A stretch of DNA of 64,000 bases, taken from NCBI GenBank assembly GCA_002077045.2, contig KZ111158.1, forward strand, positions 257,029-321,028, given 5' to 3'. Made by a program: the position numbers and the translations under genes. The notes below the pieces were generated by a model that saw nothing but the letters and a program-made list of their open reading frames with translations, was not told where the DNA came from and did not search any database. The DNA comes from Rachicladosporium sp. CCFEE 5018. Taxonomy: Eukaryota; Ascomycota; Dothideomycetes; Cladosporiales; Cladosporiaceae. This document shows positions 10,698 through 23,061 of the stretch, in pieces. The first letter of the stretch is position 1, and every line of letters begins with the position of its first letter.

Positions 10698-11613
10698 GCC
10701 TACGGTATGCAACGTGTATGGGATGATAGGAGAAGTAGAGACCGAACAACTCAATCAGGATTGTCGAAGAGATGCTGGAGGGCACTTACCATATATCTCT
10801 GCGCGGTCAGCCACTTCCTATATACCGGCCTTCGCAGATCGTCAGTGTTGCCCTGTGCGACGCTATAGACTTCGGTGTCTCGCACCCCAGCCCAGCGAAT
10901 CCGCACGTCTCCTCACGACGCACTGCGATGTCGTATCGAACCATCGCGTCGCTGTGACCGTACCACGAGGTCGAATTTGACGTCGTTGCGCAGGAGTAGC
11001 TTGGATACGGCGATGTCGTGCCGTTCACAGCATGCAGGTGGAAAAAGCGTGCATGGTCTGTGCTGTCATAGCGTGCTAGGTAGTCAGGAACGATAGACCT
11101 CGACCATGGATCAGTAAGAAGTATATCGCCTATAGCCTCCTCGATGGCCTTTTTTCGTCTTGAAGTAGCTGTCACTGATGGCTCCGCTAATGCATATCTT
11201 TTCAGATTCGATAGTCCAGTCAATGCGGTCGTATTCGACACGAGGTTCTCATACACCTTACAAATGCGGTCACTCTAACGCTACTAAGCTCACACCGCAA
11301 GCCACGATAGTGGAGTACTTAGCTACCCATCACACGTGTTTGCCCTTGTGATGCTCTAAGCTCTCACAATATCACACTAAGCTACAGCTCTACGAAGATC
11401 AGAAGGTCTTCGAAGGCTTGGCTGCATCAACAATGACGAGCTTTACGCACGGCATTCAAGCACATCGCCATACCGCCATCTACGATACCGCATGTACTGG
11501 TCGATGGGTAACGCCTACCCCTCGCGCGAACGGTAGGGTAGTCTCATGACTCGTCGCATTTGCAGATATGTACAATACCGCCTTGCCGGCACACCGCATG
11601 ATCGTCGGCACAT
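10698..11613. other. Spacer between esterase and gdhA, with one doubtful ORF
   Basis: Upstream of the esterase and downstream of gdhA. A minus-strand open frame at 10807-11256 (149 residues, no ATG at its start; contains VTATSRRKKAIEEAIGDILL) is the only longish frame. I recognise no family, and it has no second copy in the window to test conservation. It may be a gene fragment or chance. Confidence 0.3.
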
Positions 11614-13222
11614 CTACCACCAGTCGCCCTGGTCCTTCATAGCCGCGGCGGTCTTGCTGAAGCCCGCAATGTTCGCACCGGCTACAAGGGAAGGGAACTC
11701 GCCCTCGGCTGCGGGGACGTACTCTTTGGCGGTCTCCAGGCAGTTGTCGAAGCACGCCTTCATGATGCCCTTGAGCTTCTCGTCGACTTCCTCTGCGGTC
11801 CACTTGAGGCGCTGGCTGTTCTGAGCCATCTCGAGACCTGAGACTGCAACGCCGCCAGCGTTGGCTGCTTTGCCTGTGTTGTTGTCAGCATTTGCATGGG
11901 GCTACCTCGGATTGTCCAGGGTACAACTCACCAGGTGCGTACCAAATCGCCTCGCCCTTGCTCGCCTTCCTGTGCTTCTCAAATACATCAATGGCCTCTT
12001 GTGTACATCCCATGTTGCTGCCCTCTGCGATGAACTTCGCGCCAAGCTCGATCAGCTTCTCTGCCTCTTGTTGTGACACCTCGTTCTGTGTCGCCGAAGG
12101 CAACGCCACGTCCACATTCTCAACGTGTACCCACGGTCGCTCGCCCTCGATGTACTTGAATTTGCTCTTGTACTCTGCGCTCTCGGCCAGCTCAGAAAGT
12201 TGCTTGCGCTTCACCTTGAGGTCTGCAATGACGTTCACGAGATCCGGTGTGATGCCCTTCTCGTCGGTAGCGATCAGTGCACCCTTGCTATCGGAGAGGG
12301 ATATGATCGTAGCACCGAGCTCGATGGCCTTGAGAGCCGCGTACTGAGCGACATTGCCAGATCCAGAGATCGCTACGCGCTTGCCCTTGAAGGACTCCTT
12401 GCCGCCGGATGCGTACTCGATCATGTGTTGAACGTCTGATCAACCTTGTTAGCGACGGAGCCTCATCCCCAGGTGCCATTTCAAGCCAGACTTACAGTAG
12501 ACCAGACCGAAACCAGTAGCCTCTGGTCGGATCAACGAACCACCCCAGTTGCCACCCTTGCCAGTGAGGACACCCTCCCACTTGTTCTTCTCAGCTCGGT
12601 AAGCTCCAAACATCCATCCGATCTCTCTTGGCGAAACACCGATATCACCAGCAGGCACATCGGTGTCTGCCCCGATGTGCTTGTTCAGCTCGCGCATAAA
12701 TGCCACGCAGAACTTCCGGATCTCGTTGTCAGATTTGCCCTTTGGGTCGAAGTCTGCGCCACCCTTGCCACCGCCCATGGAGACTGCAATGATACATTAG
12801 TGCCCTGTACACTCCAAGTTCCGAAAGCTTTTACTCACGGCCTGTGAGTGCATTCTTAAAGATCTGCTCGAAACCCAAGAACTTCAGGATACTCAGATTG
12901 ACAGTTGGGTGGAACCTCAAGCCGCCCTTGTAAGGCCCAAGTGCTGAGTTGAACTGGACCCTGAACCCTCTGTTTACTTTCACTTCGCCCTTGTCGTTCT
13001 CCCAAGTGACACGGAATTGGATGATGCGCTCTGGGATCGCGGCGACCTCGAGTGCCTTCTTGTATTCCGGGTGCTTCTCGAAGAGCGAGCTGTTCTCGAG
13101 TGTGGAGGCAAGCTCTGTGGAACGCTATCAGTATCCGGCCAACTCACGGCACTGCCGCGCTATTTGTGAAACTCACCCTTGTACGCCTGCTCGAACTCGG
13201 GCTCGGAGGGGAGGTTGGACAT
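11614..13222 (-). CDS. gdhA: NADP-specific glutamate dehydrogenase
   Basis: Forms glutamate from 2-oxoglutarate and ammonium with NADPH, the main ammonium-assimilation step in fungi; cytosolic hexamer. Five exons: 13177-13222, 12839-13114, 12496-12783, 11932-12435 and 11614-11873. All introns are GT..AG and short, giving 457 residues, the usual length. The start MSNLPSEPEFEQAYK is typical. The substrate and catalytic region reads GPYKGGLRFHP, then LSMGGGKGGADFDPKGKSD with the catalytic Lys near residue 114. The dinucleotide-binding motif is SGSGNVAQYA. The end ANIAGFSKTAAAMKDQGDWW matches the fungal NADP enzyme, not the larger NAD enzyme. Only the A copy is in the window. Confidence 0.96.
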
Positions 13223-14306
13223 GATGATTTCGTGGATGTCTTGTCAAGTGGTTTTCGATGTTCTGCTCGCGTGACCCTTTGTGCTAAGGCTGTGATTTTA
13301 TTCTTGCTCTGGAGATCGGGAGAAGATGAGACGAAAACTAGAAGGTAGATGAATGTGGGAAGAAAGAATGAAGAGCTACAGAAACATCACTGTACCTGAC
13401 CACCAGAGCTTCACTCTCAACGCGTCCGGCCAAAACAAATTGGAGTCACGTCACTTTTGGCCGCCGCGCGCCGTTGTCGCTCCCCGCATCGTCAACGATG
13501 TGAGTGGGCAAGGTGGGATGAATTGCACGGTAGAGCGAGCCGGAGAAGTCGATGTTCGCCCAAAGTGAGTGGCAAACAGCGAATGGTCATGCCATTGATA
13601 AAGTCGCGTCTGATAACGAGGGAGAAGGTGTGATTCGCCGGCGGGCGGATCGACGAGCTAATGCAAGTGTTAAGTGGTAGTGCGCCAATGCTGTGGGTGA
13701 GACTTGGGATGCCGTGATCGGCTGCAAAAATCTGTGTGCCTGGGGCAGGAAAATATCAGGCAATCACGAGGGCGATGCAAGAAACTCCATACAATGGTTT
13801 GAGTGAGGCGAGTCGACGATATTGAATCGCCTATGCTTACGGACTTCGTCAGAGGCTACCGTAGCTATCTCGTGTCAGCCTCCTGAATAACCCTTCTCGC
13901 TCGCGCCTGCTCTTGCAACCTTCCGCTCTCCCACACGGTGTTCCATCCGCTGCATCCACCACCAGAGTGCATTGTTAAACAGGGTCAGGTTGCCAGTCAC
14001 CCTCATGCAGGACCGCCCTGCTAGCACTCCTCGTTGTAATGAGGGTCGTGCAATCGTCCATCCAGCTCCTTCTGCAGCGATCACCAACGCGGAATCCCTT
14101 CAGATCGACCCCTGCCATCGCAGGCCTTACTGAAGCTGCTCAAGGTGGGTGACCACGTTGCGCCCATCGTAACGCGAGTCGTCCCTGATCAGGTCCCGTT
14201 GCACACAAGCCATGTGTGGATCGGGCAGCACAGTGGCACTTTCGAAGTGCATGTCGCTTTCAAAGGCACGGTATTGGTGCTTGCCATTGCGTATCCGATC
14301 GCTGCC
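13223..14306. other. Spacer upstream of gdhA and downstream of mct1
   Basis: Holds the gdhA promoter next to 13222 and the 3' flank of mct1. The short ORFs here show no recognisable family. A GATAAG-like site, expected for nitrogen control, could be looked for, but none stood out. Confidence 0.4.
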
Positions 14307-15548
14307 TCACTCCTGCCCAGACGACTCAGTATCATCCAGATCTCTCAGCACACTCTCAACTTCTCGCGGGTCGCTGATGCCCCACACCCCTCCTCCCTTC
14401 ACAGCGCCTTTCATTCCTACCTCCTTCCCGACCAGATTCCTTCCAACCTTTCCGGGACCTATGCCAACCCATCTCCTTACTTTCTCCTCCTTATGCAGGT
14501 ATACGATACTGTCATGCCACAGCACAGTCTCCACGCACTGCTTCGCAAGCATGTCCTTCAACTGCTCTTTGCTCTCAAATGGCCGTGCACTGACATTCGA
14601 TATACACGGCATGATCCCAGGCCACATCACGACATCCTCGCCTTTCGCTGATGGCGAGCTCTGATGTAGCAACTTCTTCATGACATCCGCCGCAGGCTTC
14701 ATGAGTGGTGAGTGGAACGGGCTATCGCTCTTCAGTCTCACAGCCCTCGGATCGTGTCCAGCGAATTGTCGTAAATGCGTGAGCAACTCATTGATCCTCG
14801 CTATACTCCCGGAAAGCACAATCTGATTCTTCGAGTTCACATTTGCGATGAGCACCTGCTGTACAGATGGCAGATCCGTGTCCGAGTGACTGTCCGTCTT
14901 CGCGCCCTCATTAGACGCATGGCCAAGGAAGCTGTGGATCGCCTCGACCATTGAGCTGAGGTGGTCGGCTTCGCAGACGAGAGCGACCATGCCTACTTCC
15001 TCGCCGATCTCTTTCGAGCACCGCTCCATGACTTCTGCTCGCCGTCGCACGAGCTTGAGAGCGTCATGTTGGCGTAGATAGCCGCCTGCTACTAGAGCTG
15101 CGAACTCGCCTAGCGAATGACCGAGCACAATGTCTACCCTCTCGTTGGTCTCGAAGCCAAATTCTCGCTCCAGCACCCGCAAGATGATGATGCTAGTGGC
15201 CATAATTGCTGGCTGAGCATTCTGCGTAGCCGTGAGCGTGGAGTTCGGCCCATCGGCTATGATTCGCGAAAGAGGCGTCTGTAGTGTCTCGTCGATCTCC
15301 TGGAGGATCGGCCTCACGGTGTTCGGAAAGGCTTCCAGCCAGTCTGTCGTCATGCCCACTCGCTGCACACCTTGACCAGGGAAGAAGAGAGCTGTCTTCG
15401 GGTGCGTGGCAGGCTTTGTGCTGCTCGTGGTCTGCCATCGGGACTGGGCTGCAGCGTACACCAGCGGGCGGAGGGATGGGGGAAGATGGAGCAGAGAAGA
15501 GGTTGCTCGTAGTGCTGGCAGAGCACCGCTCTGAATCAGCGTCGACAT
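14307..15548 (-). CDS. MCT1: Mitochondrial malonyl-CoA:ACP transacylase
   Basis: Moves malonyl groups from CoA to mitochondrial acyl carrier protein in type II fatty-acid synthesis, the pathway that also supplies lipoate precursors. Uninterrupted 413-residue ORF from ATG 15548. The first 45 residues are rich in Arg, Ser and Leu without acidic residues, like a mitochondrial presequence. The FabD fold begins KTALFFPGQGVQRVGM. The catalytic nucleophile motif is GHSLGEFAAL (Ser near residue 145), RRR for substrate binding follows, and the His region is DSPFHSPLMKPA. Two inserts (for example TDSHSDTDLPSVQQ) lengthen it slightly over bacterial FabD. It is divergent from ENA with about 960 bases between. 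Confidence 0.92.
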   Translation of the reverse strand: MSTLIQSGALPALRATSSLLHLPPSLRPLVYAAAQSRWQTTSSTKPATHPKTALFFPGQGVQRVGMTTDWLEAFPNTVRPILQEIDETLQTPLSRIIADGPNSTLTATQNAQPAIMATSIIILRVLEREFGFETNERVDIVLGHSLGEFAALVAGGYLRQHDALKLVRRRAEVMERCSKEIGEEVGMVALVCEADHLSSMVEAIHSFLGHASNEGAKTDSHSDTDLPSVQQVLIANVNSKNQIVLSGSIARINELLTHLRQFAGHDPRAVRLKSDSPFHSPLMKPAADVMKKLLHQSSPSAKGEDVVMWPGIMPCISNVSARPFESKEQLKDMLAKQCVETVLWHDSIVYLHKEEKVRRWVGIGPGKVGRNLVGKEVGMKGAVKGGGVWGISDPREVESVLRDLDDTESSGQE

Positions 15549-16505
15549 GACTGAAGCTTGACAGCCTCACGTACCAACTAATTCGTATAGCGGTCAGTTG
15601 GATGTTATAACGTCGAAACAACAAGTTCACTTCTTCGTCTGATGAGCTAAAGCTTGGGCCTCAAGGGTCCAGAACCAAGGTCCGCCTTCCGGTTGTTTCG
15701 CGATGGCATATCCACGATACTTGAACTCTCACTTTGACGCCTTCCTTTCAGTGGTATACGGTCATCCCAGCTCGAAGAAGTGGAAAGACACGAGGCTCTC
15801 GTGGACGAGGTTCGGGACTTGACGCGGACCGTCAGAGAGCTCCTGCAGTCTGAACTTCCTCCATGTGGACTTTGCTACAGAGCCTCAAGCCTCTCTCGAT
15901 TTGACGAAACAGCTTTCCACTCGCCTGAAAGCGAATCATACATGGCAGGAGGCATGCCAATTCGCATGTCGAGCTCCCGTCAGTCATCAGCATGCACGCC
16001 ACGCGTTACCGCCACGCTCCAGCTTGGTACTACCTTGGCCAAACCCGCTTCTCAAAGTATAGATTTACAGTGCCACGACTCAAGGATTGTCTACATTCTT
16101 TGACAATTTCTCCAGTAACGAAACTTTGCTTGAATCTGCAACCTCGAGTCGGTATCGCGTCTCACATGCGCTGGAGATCCTTGCAGCTTCAGTCACCCAC
16201 ATAAGAAGCCGCAGTTCGGAGCAGTGCCAAGGCATCAACTGCGACTATGCTGGGCATGACAGCTTGAAGCTCGCCAGGAATGGCAAAGTGCTGCCAATTC
16301 GTGTGCCACTCCCCAGTGTTTGCCCAGTGGGCAGTGCTTGCAGCAAAGACGTACATTGCGATCCACTGATCGCTTGTCCTCGTGATCTGCCCACAAGATA
16401 AGATCTCTTTCGCGTTCTGCTGCTTACGCTCTTCTAGCACCATCTTCTCTTCGGACCTCACCTCGGTCTACCCAACCGCATATCCTTGAGTAACTTCGAT
16501 AATTG
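15549..16505. other. Divergent promoter region of MCT1 and ENA, with unassigned exon-like pieces
   Basis: Contains a 38-codon ORF from ATG 15703 and overlapping frames at about 15762-16103 with a short coiled-coil-like pattern (LEEVERHEALVDEVRDLTRT). No family recognised and no second copy present, so coding status is open. Otherwise a long promoter, which would suit a stress-regulated sodium pump; this is inference. Confidence 0.3.
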
Positions 16506-19500
16506 ATGGAAAACAGTACCCTGACATCCGCTCATCATGTCGAGGCCAATTCGCAGGCTCGACCTGAGGGTCTCCCTGGTGGAGCCGACGACGGCGATGG
16601 CGATCCGCCGCCTATACCGAGCGCGGGCTCGGCCAACAAGAGCTCTTTGTTCTTGAGTGAGGAATCACTGGTCGGAGTCCGCCCCCGCTCACCATTACCC
16701 CTACCTGGAGACCTGCGTAATAGCATCTTCAACAACACTGACGAGACCGTCAACATCATACCACGCAGCGAAGCAGTCGATGCTGCAAAAGACTTGACGA
16801 GCACACATGATGTGGATAATGTCAAGGGCTGGGCCTTCATGGTCCCCGCTACTGCGGTAGCACACGCGCTCGAGGCGAATATAAGGTACGTCACATCACC
16901 CAAGATTGCACCCAGCATCGCGCCCGACTGACCTTGCCTAGTTCCGGTCTCAATACCACGACTGTCTCTGCACGTCAAGTTCAATATGGCATTAACAAGC
17001 TGGAATCGTCCGGCGGCGTTACTGTATGGAGCATTCTGGTTCGTCAGGTCTCCAACAGTCTCACCCTCGTCCTTGTCATCGCTATGATTCTCTCGTATGC
17101 TACACTAGACTTCATCGAGGGTGGCGTGATAAATGCAGTCATCCTGCTCAACATCATTGTCGGTTTCTTCCAGGACTACCGCGCAGAGCAGACGATTCAG
17201 TCTCTTCAATCACTTGCAGCACCGATGTGCAGAGTTGTCCGCGATATTGGCACCGTCCAGACAATCATGGCTACAGAGCTCGTACCCGGTGATATCGTGC
17301 AGCTTTCCGTGGGCGATGTCGTCCCTGCTGATATGCGCCTCGTGGAGACGATCAACCTCGCAACCGACGAAGCGCTTCTCACTGGAGAATCCAAGCCAAG
17401 CAGCAAGTTCGCAGAAGTGATCGTCAAAGATCCTTTGGCAAAGCCTGCCGACAGGCCCAATTCTATCTTTTCATCTACAACCGTCACTCGCGGCCGCGGC
17501 ATTGGCCTTGTGTACGCGACGGGCATGGAAACGGAACTCGGAGATATCGCCCGACGTCTTCAGGGTAAGAAGCCAGACACTTCTGGACCGTGGTACCTAC
17601 GAGTCTACAGACGAACTCTCGCTTCCATCAAGAATGCTCTCGGGCTTGTGGGCACTCCTTTGCAAGTCAAGCTCTCGTACTTCGGCTTGTTTCTTTTCGC
17701 ACTTGCAATCACACTGGCCATCATCGTCTTCTCTACTGCACTATGGGACCTCGACGATGAGACTCTGATTTACGGCATCTGTGTCGCAGTCGCCGTAATC
17801 CCCGAATCTCTGATTGCGGTCTTGACAATCACTGTGGCTGTCGGTTCCACGGCGATGGCAAAGGGCAATGTCATCGTGCGGAAAATGGGTGCACTCGAAG
17901 CGATCGGCGGAGTAACGAACATCTGCTCTGATAAGACTGGCACCTTGACGCAGGGCAAGATGTTGGCTCGCAAGGCATACTTGCCTGATGGACGCTTTCT
18001 TACTGTAGAGAGGGAGACCAGCCCTTTCGATCCGACTTCTGGTATGGTCATGGTAGAGCAGAGCAGGATCAATGGATCATCGGTCGCCGAAGGTCTCACA
18101 CTGAAGAGCTTCTTTGATACTATCGCAGTCTGCAATCTTGCGAACATCGTTGCCCCAAGCGCCGATAGCGAGGGTCAAAAGTCGTGGTCTGCCACGGGCG
18201 AGCCTACTGAGATCGCGCTGCAAGTCCTCGCCATGAGGGTTGAGCACAGCAAGTCTCAGCTCTTGGCTCACAATGGACTGTCTCTAGCCGCTGAACACGC
18301 GTTCGACTCAAGCGTCAAACGCATGACTGTTGTGTACGAGAATGCTCAAGGCAACCTCACTTGCTTCACCAAAGGCGCTGTCGAGGTGCTCATTCCGCTG
18401 TTGAAGTCGTCTAGTGCTCAGAATACTAGAACGATTGCTGCACAGGCCGATGCTATGGCCTCACAAGGTCTTCGCGTGCTATGTCTGGCACGACGTGATT
18501 TGACAGCCTCGTTCAAGTCTGATGTCAAAGACCGGATATTCGCCGAACAAGATCTCACATTTGTCGGTCTCGTCGGTATCTACGATCCACCACGTCTCGA
18601 GTCTGCCGGCGCCATCAAGGAATGTCAAGCGGCTGGCGTCTCTGTTCACATGCTTACCGGTGATCATCTCAAGACTGCAACCACCATAGCAAAAGAGATT
18701 GGCATTCTTGGGAGGCATGTGCCAAAGTCTCATCTGGCCTCCGCAGTCATGACGGCCACAGAATTTGACAAGCTCACAGATGCTGAGCTTGATAGACTGG
18801 AAGTTCTACCACTTGTCGTCGCCAGATGTAGCCCTACTACCAAGGTCAGGATGCTGGATACACTGCATCGCCGTGGCAAGTATTGCGTCATGACTGGTGA
18901 TGGCGTGAATGACTCGCCTGCGCTGAAAGGCGCAGATGTTGGTGTGGCGATAGGATTGAACGGCAGTGATGTCTCGAAAGAAGCTGCGGATATGGTGTTG
19001 ACGGACGATAACTTCTCTTCCATTGTCTCGGCCATTCGAGAAGGCCGCAGGCTGTTTGACAACATTCAGAAGGTACATGTTCCGCTTTCCGTCCACTCAA
19101 TTACACGGCACTAACTTGCCAACTAGTTCCTACTCCATCTACTCATCTCCAACATCGCCCAAGTCGTCCTCCTTCTCATTGGTCTCGCGTTCAAAGACCG
19201 CAATGGCACGTCGGCCTTCCCACTCTCACCACTCGAGATTCTTTTCGCCAACCTAATCACTTCGTCCTTCCTCGCTATCGGTCTTGGCCTCGAAGAAGCC
19301 AGCTCAGACGTCATGATCCGACCTCCTCACTCGCTCCGCGCCGGCGTCTTTACGAAAGAGCTCATCATCGACAAGTTCATCTATGGCATTTTCATGGGCA
19401 CCCTTTGTCTGATCAGCTTCGTCATCGTCGCCTATGGTGTCGGGGACGGAGACTTGGGAGCAGATTGTAATCACTCGTACAACTCTACCTGCGACTTACC

Positions 19501-19915
19501 ATTCCGCGCTAGAGGCACCGCGTACTGCATCCTCACCGTCCTCCTCTCGGTCATGGCTTGGGAGGCCAAGCATCTGAATCGCAGCCTGTTCAATATGTAC
19601 CCCGAAGAAGATCCGGGTACCCTTTCGATCTTCCGGACACTGCTCAAGAATCGCTTCTTGTTCTGGGCCGTGATCGTTGGTCTTGTTACGCCTTTTCTGA
19701 GCATCTACATTCCGGTTATCAATACTGTCGTCTTCCGTCACAAGGCACTGACTTGGGAATGGGGACTAGTGTTCAGCAGTATCTTTCTATTCGTGGCCTG
19801 GGTTGAGAGCTGGAAGGCTATCAAGCGGACTATGGAGAAGAGAAAGGGGAGGAATAATGTCGACCCTGACAAAGGGATCGCATTGACGGCTGTGTCGACT
19901 CTTGAAAGTGCGTAA
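16506..19915 (+). CDS. ENA: ENA-type P-type sodium ATPase, full length (copy A)
   Basis: Plasma-membrane Na+-exporting P-type ATPase (type IID), central to salt and alkaline-pH tolerance. Exons are 16506-16885, 16942-19072 and 19127-19915; introns are 56 and 54 bases; total 1099 residues, normal for ENA. The ATG at 16506 directly follows an in-frame TTG. Residues 1-125 are a Ser/Pro-rich cytoplasmic N-terminus. The membrane part begins GVTVWSILVRQ. Motifs: TGES near residue 273, phosphorylation site DKTGTLTQGKM with Asp near 457, the ATP-binding KGA region, TGD, and GDGVND near 779. The family sequence INTVVFRHKALTWEWGLVF lies near the end. The partial copy B starts at base 1 of the window and aligns from 18298 here. 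ENA genes are typically induced by Na+; no promoter element was identified. Confidence 0.97.
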
Positions 19916-20202
19916 GCGACAGCCAGGTAGTGGAAGCTCGACGCTGGAGTGGAAGACGGGATATGGAGCAGAGACAGTAGCAGCGCATTCAACATGCGAG
20001 TACAACGAGGGCTTCTTTTAGTTGCTGATGACTTGAGGACACGGTTGACGATACGGAGGGAGCACAGATTGATTGGGCAGCACACACTCCTTTACAGACA
20101 CGTCTCTTGCGTAGTCCATGTACTGCAATGCATACTCTTTTGCCGTCGCCGTTAGACGTGTATGCGTCTACGCCCCTCAAGGCTCCTCGTTCGTCCTGCT
20201 GG

Positions 20203-21186
20203 TTACAATACTCGATTTGAGTAGCCACTTTTGACAGCCGTGCATAATCTTTGCACATCGCTAGGAGGCTCGAATCTCCCATCGGCTCTGCGGCTGACCA
20301 CGTCTGCCCGTAACTTCTCCAATCCAGCCATGACGTGATCCTCCTGCCAATCAGCTCCCCACCAGATATCGTCTTCGTAGTGAACCCAATTCTTCCTACC
20401 CACTCCCCTCTCCCCGAAAACGAAAATTTCGTTGACTTTGACTGCACGCCATAGCTCCACGGGTCTCCAAGCATCGCCAAAATCGATCGTCCAACGCGCA
20501 TGCGGCGCATCAATTTCAACGTGCCAACCGAGAATCGCGTAGCAGGACCTGCACTCTGTTTCGGCGCGAGACCAGTCCACAGAGTCCTCTGTTGACATCC
20601 AGCAATTCTCACACCGGTCCCTGTTTGGGTCGAGGACTCGAGGGACGAATGCACACTTGTAGACCTTGGCTGAAATTTTCTGGATTTTTGACAAGATGGT
20701 CTGATCGCCGTACTTGAGCTTTGGCGTCCAGGTGTGGAGTGTTGTGGTGTAATGCTGAAGCTCGGTCTCTCCCAAGCGCTCTAGCAGGATGCCGAGGACA
20801 GGGAAGATGCAAGTGGTGAAGAACAGTGGGCGGACCATGGCGTAGCGTCTTCTCGACACGAAGGCCATAGCGGGCAACCCCGGTCTGACCTGCAGCGGAT
20901 CGAGCGACGACAGATACAGCTCGAAAATGTAAGCCTGGAGTTCTGTGGGTAGGCAAGCCAGTCTGTGAAAGACCAAGCAGTCGTCAGCGGCTTAGAGCAG
21001 CGCAACGGCTCTGCCAAAGGTGAGACCGTTAGGAAAGTAGCATATCAGTCGACGGGCAAAGATGAAGATGTGTAGTTCGTACACCGAACACTTCTCATAG
21101 ACCAGTAACCCTATCTGGCGACACATGGCCACCTGGTGGAGGCGATCTCGCTCCACCAAGGAGTCGTGGAAGTTGTTGTGCTGCAT
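20203..21186 (-). pseudogene. SAP-like/F-box-like protein 1, nonsense-broken (copy A)
   Basis: Counterpart of the intact gene at 1871-2959. The reading frame runs from MQHNNFHDSL (21186) through the SAP-like part (GLLVYEKCSVYELHIFIFAR). It meets TAA at 20989-20991, just after AVALL, where copy B has AVAILEDADDD. It then continues in frame with ADDCLVFHRLACLPTELQAYIF and the conserved end HYEDDIWWGADWQEDHVMAGLE to 20203. The first 30 or so residues of copy B have no counterpart start here. Translation could in theory restart at 20976 (MVFHRLACLP, 257 residues), lacking the SAP-like half. Protein identity to copy B is visibly lower than for flanking genes. Confidence 0.7.
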
Positions 21187-21915
21187 AGTAAGTTCGATGG
21201 CGTCTTGGACGGGCGGAAGCTGGGCGAAGGAAGAGCACTTGGGTCTTCATCAGTCGATCGACCAGTCAATAGGTTTAGGCATTGTATGCATGGTCCGCGA
21301 AGTGGCTGATATATCGGGTCTGCCGACCGGTGAACAATTGGATGGAATGCATGATGGCATCCCTTTCCAGGCTGGAGTAGGCTCTCCAGTATCACAGCAG
21401 AATACCAGTGACGTGCACACGTTCGGAAAACGTCACAAGAGTGTTGATAGGACCACTGAAGAAAGATGTACCTGTTGCCTGCCAGACCTGCAGGCATTCC
21501 AGCACACCTGGTGTGGCTGCCAAGCACCTTCTCCACGCAATTTCAATAATCACCCTGCCACGTTCTGATCTGCACGATTTCCCAGAACATGCGTTTCCGC
21601 TTCCGCACCTTCGTGGCACTGGAGCTCTGTCCCGGTGTCAGCGTTGATACGTTCAGCGGCAATCGTGGTGCTGCAATCTTACCCTTCTTATCAGCAGACG
21701 CTGAGTATGGAGGGCCACACGCTGATGCTCGATCGTTGGAGTGCTCGAGCTCAGCACGATTCCAGAGCTATCACGTATTGTGAGTGAATGCAGCCTTTTC
21801 ATCTTTGAGGCTTCGCCGAAGTCAGACACTTATGAGTGTTTGACCAAGCCGAATATGAGACTGTTCATATCATTCCACCCCCTCGCAATTGTGTGTGTCC
21901 GACAGGACTTCAATC
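21187..21915. other. Spacer between SAP/F-box-like genes 1 and 2 (copy A)
   Basis: About 730 bases with only overlapping short frames on both strands and no recognisable family. It is longer than, and poorly alignable by eye to, the B spacer at 2960-3461. Confidence 0.4.
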
Positions 21916-22896
21916 TCATGCTCTTGTCAGCGGACTGTGCGTCTTAACAGCTGCAAATGTCGTTTGCTGGAACGCGGTGTTAACGGGGCGTGGGTCATAC
22001 TGGGCGGTCTCCCTGCGCCGGCTGACATCGCTGGCAACATGTTCCAATCCGGCTAAAAGCGTGTCCGTAAGCGCCTGAGTCTGGGCAGCAGACACGTATC
22101 CTCTGACTCGCTTTTCGTGGACCGTGACATGTCTAGCTATATTCACTAGGTCGATGTCAAGACTGATGCAGGCAGACGGCCTCGCCCACCACTTTCGCCA
22201 GAATAGCATCATGTCGTGACTGTCCACGTACAGATGAAGATGAAGCCTGAAGTGCTTGGGCCTGAAGAGACGGCGTTCGTTCGTATCTGCGAGCACTGGT
22301 TGCCAGTAGCGACCACGACCCTGTCGCAAGCTTTCCCCTGTTGTGGCACTGCAGACGATCGGGAATCTGGCGCACTCGTAATAGACTGGACGATATTCGA
22401 GATGCAATTGACGCGAGGCAAGCAAGAGTGGTGGCAGAACTGGGCTAGCAGATGTACGCGGCAGAATCGGCAAAGTCAGGGCGGCGCAGTAATGTCCGTA
22501 GACGATGGTCCTGAGTTCGGCAGGCAGGTCGACGAACCGGCGGAATGTGGTATTGTCGTCAGCTCGTTCGAGCGCGGCTTCGAGCTTTGCGCGATGCTTC
22601 GCGGCTACAGTTGCTGATCCGCTGATGAGGCCGCGAGCCCTCGCGAACTGCACGAGCTCTTCGAGATCGTACTTCATGTACGAGAGCAGACCGCGCTGGC
22701 AGCGGGTCGTGAGTTCGAAGAGCTGCGCTTTGCGCAGACTTCTCTTGTATACGTAGCCATGTCGGTCCAGGTAATCCTTGTAGTCTTGGACGTAGTAGAT
22801 GCATTTGCGTGTGCCGATCCCAAGCATCCATTAGCTACTCTGCTCGTCCTCATCGTAAGTCTCGCACTTACCTTTGCGAGTCTTGATGTGCACCAT
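21916..22896 (-). CDS. SAP-like/F-box-like protein 2 with early stop (copy A)
   Basis: The frame from 22896 (MVHIKTRKGKCETYDEDEQ) meets TAA at 22831-22833 after 21 codons. It then reopens in the same frame at ATG 22827 and runs 303 residues to 21916. Copy B (MFQIKTRNGKHGTYDEDEC...) has no stop at that point. The long part carries the family order: YKDYLDRHGYVYKRSLRK, SAP-like TTRCQRGLLSYMKYDLEEL, F-box-like RFVDLPAELRTIVYGHY, and a C-terminal half ending THSPLTRA. It may still be made from the internal ATG, losing 20-odd N-terminal residues, or be at an early stage of decay. It has the fuller C-terminus of the two copies. Confidence 0.6.
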
Positions 22897-23061
22897 GATG
22901 GGCAGTCTGCAAGGTGTACTGAGCAGCGCCCCACCGTTCAGTTGATACCAGTGTCCTGAAGTGTGGCGGCCTTTCAGTATCGTGTTGTAGAGGCAAAGAT
23001 CTTTGGAGGCAGGTATAGTCGTATACCGGCGCAAATGAAGCGTGCAGCAACACAAGGTTGC

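Noticed and set aside
11480..12479. Plus-strand ORFs over gdhA
   Set aside because: Shadows of the minus-strand gdhA exons.
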